From contig NC_092051.1 of the NCBI RefSeq assembly GCF_003086295.3, positions 11,586,810 to 11,650,809 on the forward strand: DNA of 64,000 nt, in the 5' to 3' direction. The position numbers were made by a program, and so were the translations under genes. A model generated the notes under the pieces. That model had not been told where the DNA came from. It made no database searches and saw only the letters and a program-made list of their open reading frames with translations. Below are positions 24,601-36,608 of the stretch, one piece after another (position 1 is the first letter of the stretch; each line of letters opens with the position of its first letter). The stretch is from Arachis hypogaea. Lineage: Eukaryota; Streptophyta; Magnoliopsida; Fabales; Fabaceae.

Positions 24601-26207
24601 AGCAGTGTATTTATCAATTAATTATCATCAGTATTTTTAATAATATAAAATGATATTTAATAATGTAAAATTATTTATTAATAATTAAATATTGACTAAA
24701 TTTTAGTAAAAATACTAATTCTTTAAATTTTTTCAAAAAAAAAAAATTAGAAGACATCTCAACATTCAGCAGGATACTAGTGCAAATTAGGACAGAAGAT
24801 CATATACATATTCAAAGTATTAAATGATTCTTTCTACAAATAATGTGACCACCGCCAACTCTACAAGTGATTTCATAACACCAATGCCTAGTAATATGGC
24901 TACAGCTAAAGTGGCGACAGTGCAATTAATGTTTTGATTGCAACAATTTTTGTGTGAATTAATATTGGTGGATCCACGCTTCTCAATTCTCATTTCTCAA
25001 AGTTATCTTCCTCCATTTTTTAAAATTTCTTTTATCCCATGGAAAGGCTTCTTTATAAATTTGAGTTAATTATGCTCACGCCAACGCTATAGCTATGTGC
25101 CACATGTTGCATATAAATCGTAACTATACCGTGGTTTAGTTGGTTCAACCGTAACATCACTTGGCAACGGTAGCTACACTAGATGGCACTATATAGTGTA
25201 TCCAAACTTGGAAGGTAGCCTAACTAATTAAGTAGATGAGAGTCAAATTACTAATTTTAATAAACCCAAGTTAGGGGAACTAATTAAATTATTTTGAGAA
25301 TATATGGCTATGTAGTTAATTATTTTTTATTATTTTGTTTTATGTTGGAGGTTCAACCACTGGCACCAGAAGGTGGAAATCTGATAGTGATACATGCATT
25401 AATCCTTATTAATATAGATAACTTTTTTATTTGTGAGTAAAAAAAAGACCATTTCTAAATTTATTAAAAATTAATTTTTTCAATTTTTTTTTCTCATTAG
25501 TGTTGTAAAATATGATCTCACATCTAACAATATTAATAGAAAAAAAATTAAAAAAACTATTTTTGTATTAATAAATATCAATTAAATATCAATATTGTAG
25601 ATGTGAGAAGTACATAAAATTAATCTTAAACTAAAAAAATCATCAAAAAATAAAGAATTTATAAGATAAAAAACTCGTTAATGTGAGGCTTTAAGATTAT
25701 AATCCTAAACCTTAATAAATATTATTTTCAGGATATATATATAGCATTAAAAAAAGAGGAAAAAATGGAGAGGAGAAAAGAGGTGAGTTAAAGTAGATGA
25801 GAGTTGAGAGTAGAAGAGTAATTGATGAAGAAGAACATTTATTACCTCTCATGAAGCGACTGCACTCCATGCCATACCCTGCAAATTAATGAAGAGGAGG
25901 AGGCAGAGTTAAATCAGTCACAACTCACACACATGATGCACCCACTAATTAATAACCAGAAATTAAAGAAAGTGAATGAATGATACCATGGCAAAGGAAG
26001 ACAAGAGCCTTTGGAGAAGATAGAGGTAACCATTTGCATGTAAAAAGTTGCATTCCTCTTGAATTTCTCCAGTACTCCTGTTCGTTCCTACTTAATTATT
26101 AGTATATGAATATATATATATCACCATTTTTTTTTATCACTATCACTATAATAATATGAATTTACTTACTTACTTCTTACCTCTTGATATTCAAACTCTA
26201 AATCCAT
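21674..26207 (-). CDS. Monoacylglycerol lipase / caffeoylshikimate esterase-like hydrolase
   Basis: Seven exons assembled from splice sites and homology: 26207-26181, 26077-25987, 25878-25846, 23565-23419, 23199-23069, 22495-22358 and 22144-21674. All junctions are GT-AG with compatible phases, giving 345 aa. The alpha/beta-hydrolase triad is visible: Ser115 in GESMGG, Asp235 in HGEADTVTD, His265 in MWHGLTSGE; FLCHGYGMEC forms the oxyanion region. The family cleaves monoacylglycerols or, in lignin synthesis, caffeoyl shikimate; the substrate cannot be told from sequence. The start is the ATG opening MDLEFEYQEEYW, which joins the conserved WRNSRG in frame. A tail of about 60 residues ends in SYLCGLKRR. 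Introns carry a SINE and two MITE-like insertions. No defect seen. Confidence 0.88.
22628..22778. repeat. Foldback MITE candidate in intron 5
   Basis: Imperfect inverted ends: AGACTTATTTTGTTTGAAGT near 22631 pairs with ACTCCAAACAAACAAAGTCT ending near 22772. About 150 bp, no coding capacity, inside an intron of the esterase gene. Confidence 0.5.
23239..23332 (-). mobile_element. Short tRNA-derived SINE in an esterase intron
   Basis: Read on the - strand: GATATAATTCAAATAGCATA (A-box-like), then GAATTCGAATCTC (B-box-like), then an A-rich tail. Flanked by AATGAATTAAACT (23226-23238) and AATGAATCAAACT (23333-23345), a 13-bp target duplication with one mismatch. Same family as the copy at 62337. 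Confidence 0.6.
23645..23850. repeat. Dispersed ~206-bp MITE-like repeat, copy 1
   Basis: Closely similar to 49289-49495 (shared words include TTGTGTTAAAAGTGT, TTTGTTTAGCCACACTTTA, CATCATCTAATGGTA). The ends are weakly inverted (ACTACTCAAATGAAGAT versus ATCTTCATGGTAGTAT). Lies in intron 3 of the esterase gene. Confidence 0.6.
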
Positions 26208-26490
26208 TAAACTAAATTATATTGTAGCTACAAGAGACCAAGGTGATGATGGATCTGAAAGTTAAGTTGATGAGTAGAAAAAGCATGCAGCAAAATCAGA
26301 GGAATAATGATGAAGATGGCATGAACGAGCTTAGCTTGAGAGAGAGACAGAGAGAGAAATATGTACAAGTGAAGTGAATAAGGAGAGCATGTTTCTTTCA
26401 TATGTATATACGCTTACACACATGAATTTTGATGTAGGTCCCTTTCTTATATACATAGACGACGTTGAATTTACCAATTAATTTAGAATT
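26208..26490. other. Upstream region of the esterase gene
   Basis: Contains the presumed 5' UTR and promoter, with a GAGAGAGA-rich patch (about 26338-26360). No clear TATA assignment. Confidence 0.4.
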
Positions 26491-26494
26491 TTTT

Positions 26495-26586
26495 TTATCA
26501 AAGATTTGTAGGCTGGAATCCGCAACCTCTTAGGTGATTTAATTTTAGGTAAGTACGGAAAGACTATGTCATTTGAGTTATAGCTT
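26495..26586 (-). mobile_element. tRNA-derived SINE copy
   Basis: Read on the - strand: TATAACTCAAATGACATAGTC and AAGAGGTTGCGGATTCCAGCC, then TTTGATAAAAAAAA. Same family as 62337-62424. The target duplication is not clear. Confidence 0.55.
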
Positions 26587-26591
26587 TTAAA

Positions 26592-26766
26592 ATAATGTTT
26601 GGCAAACAATAATTTAAAATTATTTTATTTGATTTAATATTTATAATTATACAATTTTTTTATATTTGATATTATATATTTATTCTAATAATAATTAATA
26701 AATACAAATAAAAGAAAAAAAAAGAAATTATGACTACTTATAGTTTTTAAACAATGCCAAACATTT
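26592..26766. repeat. Small TIR element candidate
   Basis: The perfect 11-bp ends AATGTTTGGCA and TGCCAAACATT enclose about 175 bp of AT-rich sequence. No convincing target duplication. Confidence 0.4.
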
Positions 26767-29312
26767 TTGTTATATTAAAAGTCCTTTTCTCCTCTTTTCT
26801 CATATATTAACAGAAATAGTAATAAACAATAACATAAAAAGCCAATTAAGTTGGTGCAAATTTAAGAAAAAATATTAAAAGGTCAATAGAATTTATTTTT
26901 TTAGTCAGTTGTTAGTTAATATTTAAAAATATGGGTTAAAAGTATTACTGAATTACTAGATTGATGATTAAAAGTACTGACAAAAAATAATATATTTTGT
27001 TGGTTTTTTAATTTTTTTTATTTTAAGTGTTTAAAAAATAGTCATTTTGTAAAGAAAATGATAAAGGACTAATATTTTTAGTAAGAACAAATAATAAAAA
27101 ATTAATTAATATTAACTTAAAAATAAAATAAATAAAAATGTTAAGAGTAATTATCTAATATTTTTCTACGTCTCTGCCTCAAAGAGAGGGAGTTAATTTA
27201 TTTTCTTGTTCTATCATTAACGCTCAAATTTAGGTGACTTAATTTGAAGGATGGAGCACCTACGCCTCCAACCCAATTAACCAAAGTATTCAACTATTCA
27301 TAATGTAAAATAGAAACGTCCAGATATAAATGCCTTGATTGCATTGTATTTTAGTTCACACTGGTCTGGTCGGTGGTAACGTCTCCTCGTCATCACAATT
27401 CTCTAGTCCTAATTTCCAGTTTCAACATTTAATTTGCCGATACACATGCACATACATTAGCAATAATATTAATTGTCTTCTCTAGGATCAAATTATACAT
27501 ATATCGGAGATATATATGACATGATAAAGTTTCATTTTCGAAAAATAAATAATAATGAGCTTGATGAACTGTTTACTTTCCTTTGGATTTGGTACTCAAT
27601 TCTAGTGACTTCTAGTAGTAGTTAGTTGCACAACATAATGGATTCGTAAATATGGTTCAGAAAAAGGATAGGTGTAAAATGGTGGTACGCATAATAAACA
27701 CAGTGGTCTCTGCTCTGTACTACTCTGTAGACTGTAGGACGGATAGAGGTCACTTTTACTCTCGATAAAAACACATCAAATTTAGCCTACAAAATAACCT
27801 TTCTATAGAATTTTTTTTTTAATTTAGCATATTGAAAATTATGCTTATTGGAAAAAAAAAATACCTAAAAATAAATAGATGAAACATAATACTATTAAAG
27901 GTTGCCAGGCTGGGTTTACCTGCATGTAAACTTGAACAAAGCATTTGAGATTTATGCTAAGAAAACAAGTTCTCCACGAAATAAAACTTGAAAAGCATGA
28001 ATAGTTTGGAAACTGCAAGCAAATTGGTCAAACCACACCGCCTTTGACGTATGCATCTTCTTCTCTTTAGGTGGTCCTGCTCCTTCTACCCACTTTTCTT
28101 GCATTGAGAGAATGATAACTATTAATTTTTGTAGGTCCTTATTGAATGTGGAAACCCCATAGTTGTCACTGTAGGTTTCTGTACTAGAAGCTCAAAGTGG
28201 CCGAAAATGGACAACCTTTTTCTCCTTTCTTGTCAAACCACCTTAACGCATTTGGTACAGGCATTATGATTTATGGGAGAAAAAAAAGCTACGGATTTCA
28301 CATTTTCCGTTGTCTAGTTATATTATTACTTTCCCAATCTATCTTAACTCTCTTTGTTCTGGCAACGTAATCCTGTCAAAATAATCAGGAACACAACATT
28401 AAGTTACAAGATTAGAAAATTTGTTTCGTGAATGTGGCGTTAAAAGATACTTGTTAAATAAAAGAAACATTTTTAACGCATTCAGTATATTAAGATTTTG
28501 AGAAAGAGTAGTTAAACAAATTATTTTTGTAACCAAATTTAATCAAGTTTTTTTTTTCTTCTTAAGCATCTTTTCTATTTTTCTTCAACTAATTTTTATT
28601 GTATCAGAAAACTATTAGACTGACTAGACTAAAATAACTTTGTCATTGGTCATGTAACTCACCATAAAATTTTAACATGTTTAATTTGTTAGCAATTTTT
28701 TTTTTTTTTTGACTCTATTGGCAATAAGAGTTTGACAAAATAAAAAGCCGAGTAAAATACTTCAGATTTTAGAAACTTCGATTCGTTGGTTTGACTTTGC
28801 TTTCTTTCTTAAATGAAGCTATAACCTACCCATCATCCAGCCCCATAATACTTGTTTGGATAGCAAATGTTTTTGTTGAATTAATCAACGAAGAACTAAA
28901 TAAATATGTTTTCGTCGAGTCCAACTAAAAATCTATTTTTTAGCAACTACTTTCAACAAACTTTTTGTAATATTTTTTTATATTTATAGTTTCTCTTTTT
29001 TATCTTTTTCTTTCTTAATCCACCACCACCATATCTTACTACTATTAGAGATATAATCATTAATGTTATTTTCTATCAATTTAAAATTTTGGGATGAATA
29101 ATTTCATGATATAATATCAAAATTCTATATCCAAAAGATCTTAAATTCAATCCTTAAAATACCCCAAAAATAAAAAAAAAATTAGTATAAAACAAATAAA
29201 AAGTGAAAAGAAAGTTGATGCAAAAAACAAACAAATCCAAAAAAAACTCTTGCTTAAAGACATTATTAAAAATATTATTAATATTACCTTCTCCTATCAG
29301 TTTAAGTTTAAG
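26767..29312. other. Gene-poor AT-rich spacer
   Basis: No supported gene, RNA or repeat family seen on either strand. Several poly-A/T runs. Confidence 0.5.
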
Positions 29313-30094
29313 TTTTTAAAAGGTTTAATTACTCTGCAGGTCCCTATAGTTTCATCGAATTTTCAATTAGGTCCCTATACTTTTTTTTTTTTCAATTGGG
29401 TCCCTATACATTATTTTTTTTTTCAATTTAGTCCTTGTTAACGTTAAACGTTAAAAAAATGTTAGTGAATTGTGAAATTACTTGTATACCCCTAAGGACC
29501 TAATTGAAAGGAAAAAAAATATAGGGACCTAATTGAAAATTTAGAGAAATTATAAATATTCAATGAAAGATATTCTTATAATCCCTATTTAATGATTCGA
29601 CGACATAAAAAATATTCCTATAATCCCTTTTATTTTATCACTGTCATTTTTTTCTTATTTATATACAAATTATACCAAAAATATCTTCTCTTTATTTTTT
29701 TTACTTTCAAAATACCTTATCTTAAGAATATACTAGAATGATTTAGTTGAACTTCAACTATGCTTTATGTGTTGACGAATAGGGTTAATTTTCTCTTAAT
29801 ATAAAAGAAAGTAAGAAACCAGTGGTGTACTGGTGTCATGTTAGGGGAGCCCTTGCAAGACAATTTGATCTCTTGAAAAACAAACTGCAACTAACAAATA
29901 GCCTTCTGCCCTTACCTATTACAATGAAGAGCTAAGCTACCCAATGCTGCAACTGCACACTCACAATTGACAAGGATACATACAATTACAAACAGAGTTT
30001 ATGCAACTTGTAGTTTCCATGATATACATACAACATGAATCATTCAGGTTCCATGAACATCGCTAAACACCTAAACCTATTCAACAGTGCCCTT

Positions 30095-30510
30095 CTATTT
30101 TCTCCTTGATCTGCTATATAATCTGGAAGGTGGTGAAGGGGAGAACTCAAATGGAAGTGGCGGAAGATCCATCTCCCCTTTCAAGATCCATCTCCCCTTT
30201 CAAACCCTGGAATTTTTTGCAAGCAAGCAAGCGCCAAGTTGATACAAAGGCTTGCTTGGTCCTTGTTGTAATGTTCCTTCAATTTCTCGTCCACTAGTTC
30301 TAAAATGTTACCCGCTTGAGCAAGATGCCTACACCAGCTGATCAAATTAGCTTTCTCAAGCTTCATGGGAGATGCCAGAACATGTAGCGGCCTTCTTCCC
30401 GACACAATCACAAGAATCAAAACCCCAAAACTATATATATCGGCCTTCTCCATTAAGAAGCCGCAGCCGCCATACTCTGGAGCATAAAACTCAATATGTG
30501 AGCAGATGAC
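30095..30510 (-). pseudogene. Receptor-like protein kinase C-terminal fragment
   Basis: On the - strand YAPEYGGCGFLMEKADIYSF, then GVLILVIVSGRRPLHVLA (kinase subdomains VIII-IX), LISWCRHLAQAGNILELVDE and SLCINLALACLQKIP. After KIP the frame is broken: a stretch is missing and the tail PPLPFEFSPSPPS...SRSRRK with stop at 30095-30097 lies in another frame. A 19-bp direct duplication (30164-30182 and 30183-30201) lies at the break. Upstream kinase lobes are absent. It resembles the At1g80870-type receptor kinases. It lies inside the TIR element, so it is a captured or retained gene piece; 29830-30094 looks like its 3' UTR. Confidence 0.75.
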
Positions 30511-30958
30511 CAGAATCTATCCAAGGTGCCAAATAGGGGATGGCATATATTGCAATATCAATATGAAATGACATTATGTCTAATGGCTTTCGGCTTCCAT
30601 TAGACCTTAAATATAAAACTTCTAATTTATAGCAAAATCCTAAATCATCCATGAGAATTGAACAGAAAAATCAAGAGGCATTGAAGCCTGCAGAAGCAGG
30701 ACACCATTTATTGTTGGAAAAAAGCAAAATTTGCCCTGCTTGACAGTAAAAATTTCCCTCTTTTAACAAAATCCCTATATATAAATATCCATATTGTAAA
30801 CCCTAAATAAACTATTATATCAAAATAATTCAGAAATCAATTCAACAAATCGATAATCAACCAATGCCATATTTTTAAACAAAATAAAATAAGCATAAAC
30901 ATGAAGTTTTAAAACTGAAAAAAGAGGCTTTTTTTTTTGTTACCTGTTTGCAGATAGT

Positions 30959-31267
30959 TCAAGTAGAAGGAGATGGAGCAGAGGCACAACGCGGGGATGG
31001 GAGGCCAGGCGCTACGAGGCTCGGCACGGTGCGGCGCGGCGACGTCAGGCGAGGGGCTTCACCGCGAGGGACGGCGACGGCTTGGATGGAGAAACGGCGA
31101 AGATCTCCGAACAGAACAAACCAGAGGAGACCAGCGCAGAGGGGAGGATGCGACGGACAGCAGACCACCAAGCGTCCGTTGCAGAGGAAGCCAGACACGG
31201 ACGCGGACGACGGACGCAGGAGACGCAGGAGACGCAGCAGACGATCCTCGCGATCTTCAGAGAGCAA
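30959..31267 (-). other. GC-rich 102-codon ORF in the Pack-MULE
   Basis: An open frame beginning MLSEDREDRLLRLL, strongly GC-rich against its AT-rich setting. On the - strand it runs into ATCTGCAAACAG followed by GTAACA, a good splice donor, so it resembles a first exon with 5' UTR. No known domain. MULE interiors are often GC-rich, so it may be captured exon DNA or a chance ORF. Confidence 0.4.
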
Positions 31268-31545
31268 CCTAGGGTTTGTTTTTCTTTGGGATGAAATGAA
31301 AGGGGTGTTTTTGGTATTTTGAAAAATTACATTTTTGTTCAGCTAGCTAATCCAATCAAATGACAAGAATATTCGTTTTTTATCAAGAATATTCTGTTAT
31401 CTTAAACGTTATATTCACGGCAGGGACTTAATTGAAAAAAAAAATAATGTATAGGGACCCAATTGAAAAGAAAAAAAGTATAGGGACCTAATTGAAAATT
31501 CGGTGAAACTATAGGGACCTGCAGAGTAATTAAACCTTTTTAAAA

Positions 31546-32112
31546 TGAATGAGATGAATAATTTCATGACAACGGCCACCCACTAGCCGCCTGTGATCAC
31601 CCTCCAGCCACCACTGCCAGCCACTACCATCAGTCATCCTAAACACTAAATTCTAAATCCTAAATCTTATATTCTAATCTTAAACCTTAAATTCAAAATT
31701 CTAAATCCAAATCCTAAATTTTAAACCCTACATTAAATTCAAATAAAGGTTAAATATATCGAAAACATGATACCAGATCTGTCTAATTTAGTGCATAGCA
31801 TAGCCTTAAAGTCGTTTGAAATTTAGATGGATAACAGATTCTTTACCAAAGCATACAGTGTCATACATAATTACAAATAAGTAAAATTCTCATTAAGCAT
31901 TAGATTGAAAAAATTTCACTAAATAAATAATACACGAGATATTTCCCGCCCCACCTCCCCCTCTTATGTTTCTCTTTGTATAGGGCTCTTCCTTTTTTAA
32001 CTCGGAAAATACATCACTACATTCATTGTATTGTACTCCTAGATACTGAAAAATTGAAATAATAAATTGAACAGGGAACGGAATCAAAACTCCCTGACGA
32101 TTAAATTTTACA
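31546..32112. other. 3' flank of UTP14 with degenerate CTAAATCC-type repeats
   Basis: Positions about 31638-31735 are a degenerate array of CTAAATCC/TAAACCC-like words. The remainder is probably the UTP14 3' UTR and flank. Confidence 0.4.
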
Positions 32113-35100
32113 CTAAACCGTTGTTTTCTTCATGGATCTGCCACCACTGCCTTTATTTTTCTTGGATCTATGCTTATCTCCACCCCGTTGCTCTGGTTTT
32201 CCATGTGGATTCACTTCCTCAAACTCTATTGGTTTTATGATAACACCTGGTCTCTTCACCACCTGCACATACAATAGTTGTTTCAATATAAGAGAGAGAA
32301 AGGAACACATAATGCATCTTACAGCTATTTTTCAAATAGTTCTCTGGTCATCACTTCAAAGAACAGCATGATACTACAGCAGTACAGCATTCGAGAAATT
32401 CAACAATGACAATACTTACTTCAGGCCGGGTAAGAGGTCCGATTGCAGTTGCCGGGTTAAATTCTGGTCCAATGGGGACACGCATGCTCTGTTCAAAAGC
32501 CTCTTTAGAAGTAAAAGGAAACGGCAATGCTTTTGTGTGGAGTTTCTCAGCCTGCCATATCCAAAAGGAAATATAAGATTGAAACCTCAATCATCATGAT
32601 TGAATCATTGATGCCACACAATTGAAAACAATAAGCATAAACCTAGTCAGCACATAACCGGGAGCAAAATGCAAATGGTAGCTAGCTATAGGATTCAATC
32701 ACTAAATCGTGAAACAGAAGGTCTGAAACTGGAGCGTGAAGTTCTACTGAAAGATAGAGCAACTATAACCAGAGAGCTCTGAGAAAAAAAATATATTACT
32801 GTACAATAGTGCCACTAACCTTCTTATTTATCTTTTCAGAGATTATCACATTTTTTAGCCGAGCATCCTTTCTCTTCTTAATAGCTTCTTCCCTCTTTTT
32901 CTGGGCATTTTCATGCTCTTTCAGCATCCAAGATGGTAAACCTTTCTTTTTCTGTACATGCGTCCATTGCCCCCAGCCAGGAAGTAATACAGGCTTTTCT
33001 GGCTCGGGATTTTCTTCATTGAGAATCTCCATCTTATACTTGTCAAACTCATCTTCTACATCATCCCCCGCAAAAGCTTGCCGAATGAGCTCTTCCTGAG
33101 AAGGAAGCTCATAAGATAGATTGGAACCAGCAGTCAGAATTCCGTCAACCATCTGTCCTGAACTATCTGTATCACTATCCTCTTCAGCTTCTTTTACAGT
33201 ATCCTAGGAAACCAAAATAAATATACAAATAAATCAGGCTTTATCAACAATATTGCTATATGTCTAAACAAATGTAAATAGTTTATAATTCATACTTTTA
33301 TATCTTGCCTAACAGGTCCTGCAGCAATTGCAGACTTCTTGCCATTTGTGCCGCCTTCATTTCTGTTTTTAGCCTGCTCATCATAAGTCCATCCGTACAG
33401 AATTCCAATAAATTATACATAATTTTTACATCATAAAAAGATACTAGAAATATCAATTTTCAAAACACAACATGATCCAAAAGCATTCAAACCTTTTTCC
33501 ATGTATCTGATACAAATAAGGAAACTTCATATGTCGTTTTTGGCCCAGGATTTTTGACAATCTCATTAAAGTCCTGCAATAAAAAAATGCAACTAACGTA
33601 TCAGATTTAATGATCAAGCAACAAAGTTTAGAATAGGTCCAAAAACTGGGAATTTCATCACCTTAAATACAGATTCCTGATGATTATCAGTGTCTTCTTG
33701 AATCAAGACTGAATCACTGTTCACATCTTTCTGCAAAATGTTACTTCCCCCAGTCTCTATATTGCCATTTTTGCTGGCCCTTATGTCATCCTCACTGTCA
33801 CTGCTACCGTAATTGTAATCTGATTTCACCTTATTACCTGCATCAGAGATATGGGTTTTAGATGCTCCAAACACTCTTCTGCCACTGATAGAAGTGGTTT
33901 CTGGGTCTTCTGAGCCGACAGAGTTCTCCAGCTTATTCTTGGAATCCTTGTATTCTTGAATAGCAAGGTTGGCTTCTTCAACAACTGCCTCTTTTCTCTT
34001 CTCCAATCCACGCCTCTAAAGCAGAGGGGGAAAAAAAAAGATGATACAACAGATTAATAAGAAAACCTCCTAACTGACAAATTTAAAACATACACAAAAC
34101 ATAGATATATGCATCTTCCTCACAGTTGGATGTTTTAATACAATAAATAATTGAATAACTAGCATTTCATGAAAGGTTACATTACAAAATAATTCTTTGA
34201 AGAAAAATTAAGAACCAATGTATAATTACCATGAAAGGAAGAGAAAGCAACCCGGACTTGGGAGTTTCATTATCTTCCTCTATCACTTTCTTTGTCTTTT
34301 CTATTGCTTTTCTCAAAACCTTGGAAGCCATGTCCTGATCAGAACCAGAATCTCCAGCATCCTCATCACTGCTGTCATCACTGCTGCTGCTGCTGCTATC
34401 CTTCATAGAGTGCATTTTTCTTGTCAGTTCAGCATGCCTTTGAAGTTGTTCAGCTATGGCAGCACGAGTTCCTTCATCTTGGCTGTTCAAACCACGTGTT
34501 AAGATACGCTTAGCCCACCGGTTCTGGTTTTTGTGTTTGAGTGTCATACGCTCCTGTAGCAAGTTGGTAAATCGAGGATTAAAAAGTAACATAATGCAAA
34601 GATATATGCATCCTCCTCAAGTTGGATGTTTTAACGGAATAAATAATCAAAGAACCAGCAAGATGATATTAAAAAAGTTAATAGACACCAATTTTCCTCT
34701 TCTAATTGATCAATTGATAAACTATTTATTTAAAAAAAATGTTCTTTCTTGAGGGATGATGTTATACCTCAGCTCTCAGGCGCTCTTGTTTCATGGCAAA
34801 TTCTTTAGCAGCTTCAGGGTCCATTTGAATCTTAGAAGCTTCGGTCTTCAATCTATCTTTCTTCAACAAACGATGATATGTTTTGGACTTGATCTTTTTG
34901 AGACGCTTTGCCTTCATTTCATGACGGAAAAGAAGGCTCCGCATTTTAGCAATACGGCTTTGCCTATCCTTTTCTTCTTCAACAGAGACCTGTAAAGCAT
35001 CATAAGCTACATTTAACAATTGAAATGACATAAACCTAATACTTAGCCTATATCGACAACAAGATTACCATGTTCATCTCAAGAAGCCTAGAACCATCCT

Positions 35101-36608
35101 TTTTATGAGCTTCCATAACTTTGTCATCAGAAACTAGTGCAGCCATTTTCCTCTCAAATTCAGTTCTGGGTTCAAATTCAGAAGCTATTGCCCCTACAGT
35201 TGAAAACCCTAAATCTACATTCTCATCAAATAAAAGAGTTGGTGCTTCTCTATTTCTCTGAATAATTTGCTGCCACTTTGTGACCTCTTTCTTTGATATT
35301 TCATAAGCTACCTTCCTCTCCACCTTTGCTTGATCTGCCGTTCGAAGCGGTGCATGTATAGGCTTAGAATTGTTCTCAATTTGTTGTATTCTTTTCCTAA
35401 GTTTTCCAAAACCAGGATTATCCTGAAGAGGATTCAAAAGGTCATCGATGCTAATTTGTCCATCACCATCCACAACATCACGACTAGGATTATATTCAGA
35501 CTCCGGATATAGCTCTGGTATAACATCATCTTTCATCTTCCTCTTCTTCTTGCCTGCATTTTGGACAAGACTCACAATCAAACTTCTGAAAAAGAAAATG
35601 CTAGACTTTGGATAAACAGCAGAGTGGTTCCCTACATGTGAATGCATCAAGCCTAAACAGTTCTTGGAGGAGAAAAGCTTCTAAGCTAAAGTCAAATGTC
35701 ATTCCCATCTAATATGCCAGCACCAGACTTGTCTTTTAAAATAAAATAAATATAATACAATTTTCTTACCTTCAAAAGCCTCACTTGGCATACCAGTAAT
35801 TCCTTGTAACATCCTTGTATGCCTTCCATCACCTTCCTCGCTAGAATCATCATCAGCAGCACCTCCAGTCCTTTTCAACCCATCATCATCATCATCATCC
35901 TCGTTATCATCATCAGATTGTATACTCTCATCCTAAGAATACAAATGAGCACGTAAATGACTATGAACCAGCACAAAGAGGATTAGTCCAATGATTAAAT
36001 TCACCAATCTGTCAATCACCAAACCAATGAACTAACGATAACATCCTAAAAGCATTTCAACAGGATCATGACAAATCAATGTCAATGAACACATCCACAG
36101 AATCACAAAAAAAATGCATACAATGAGGTGCACAATTAACAGATTCAAAACTCGCAAACAATGAATCAGAAATAAAATAATTTCTCAGATTAATTTAATT
36201 ATTTACCTCGGATTCATCAGAACGGTCAATAGGGAGCTGGAGGTTATCGACGGAACCAGGATCGTAGCGCTTGTTCTTCTTGGACTCCTCCTCGGCCCGT
36301 TGTTCCTCATACTCGTAAAAATCATGGGGGAGAAGATCGCGTTCTGCGGCGTCACCGTCAGCTGAATCGATATCTTGGTCGCTTTCAATGGGAACGGTAG
36401 GGTTTAAGCGCTCCAGCTGCTTCTGCAACGAGGAGGGCAAACGAGGGCCCGTCTTCTTCTTCTTCTTGGCATTCCTGCTGGGCTTGGAGTGGCCTCTGCG
36501 GTGGCTGGTTTCGTCCCTGTGCTTCCGCTTGGTTACCGGCATGGCTGCGCCTCCGTGAGGGGGTTTCTCAGGAATGGCGGTTACTTTGGAAGCAATGCTC
36601 TTCCTCAC
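32113..36608 (-). CDS. UTP14: UTP14, U3 snoRNP / SSU processome protein
   Basis: Eleven exons: 36608-36207, 35932-35770, 35553-35069, 34989-34768, 34553-34230, 34015-33662, 33573-33493, 33373-33296, 33203-32820, 32551-32420 and 32262-32113. All have GT-AG borders and matching phases, giving 924 codons. Utp14 acts in the nucleolus in 18S pre-rRNA processing, in yeast by stimulating the helicase Dhr1. Visible marks: basic N-terminus (RNAKKKKKTGPRLPSSLQKQ), acidic tracts (exons 2 and 5), ERKVAYEISKKEVTKWQQII, KIKSKTYHRLLKKD, HKNQNRWAKRILTRG, VLLPGWGQWTH and NPATAIGPLTRPE, the usual family blocks in order. The family N-terminus suggests that the in-frame ATG at 36542 (MPVTKRKHRD) may be the real start, giving 902 aa. 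No defects seen. Confidence 0.92.

Larger units (their letters stand above)
29322..31536. mobile_element. Pack-MULE-like TIR element carrying host gene fragments
   Basis: 2,215 bp. The left arm 29322-29436 and right arm 31432-31536 are inverted repeats of about 105-115 bp, starting GGTTTAATTACTCTGCAGG and sharing CAATTAGGTCCCTATAC. A perfect 9-bp target duplication TTTTTAAAA flanks it (29313-29321 and 31537-31545); long TIRs plus 9 bp fit Mutator-like elements. The interior has no transposase but has a receptor-kinase 3' fragment (30095-30510, -) and a GC-rich exon-like segment (30959-31267, -). That is the definition of a Pack-MULE. Confidence 0.75.

Noticed and set aside
31638..31735. CRISPR-like or regular array
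   Set aside because: Repeats are degenerate with no spacers, and this is a plant genome.
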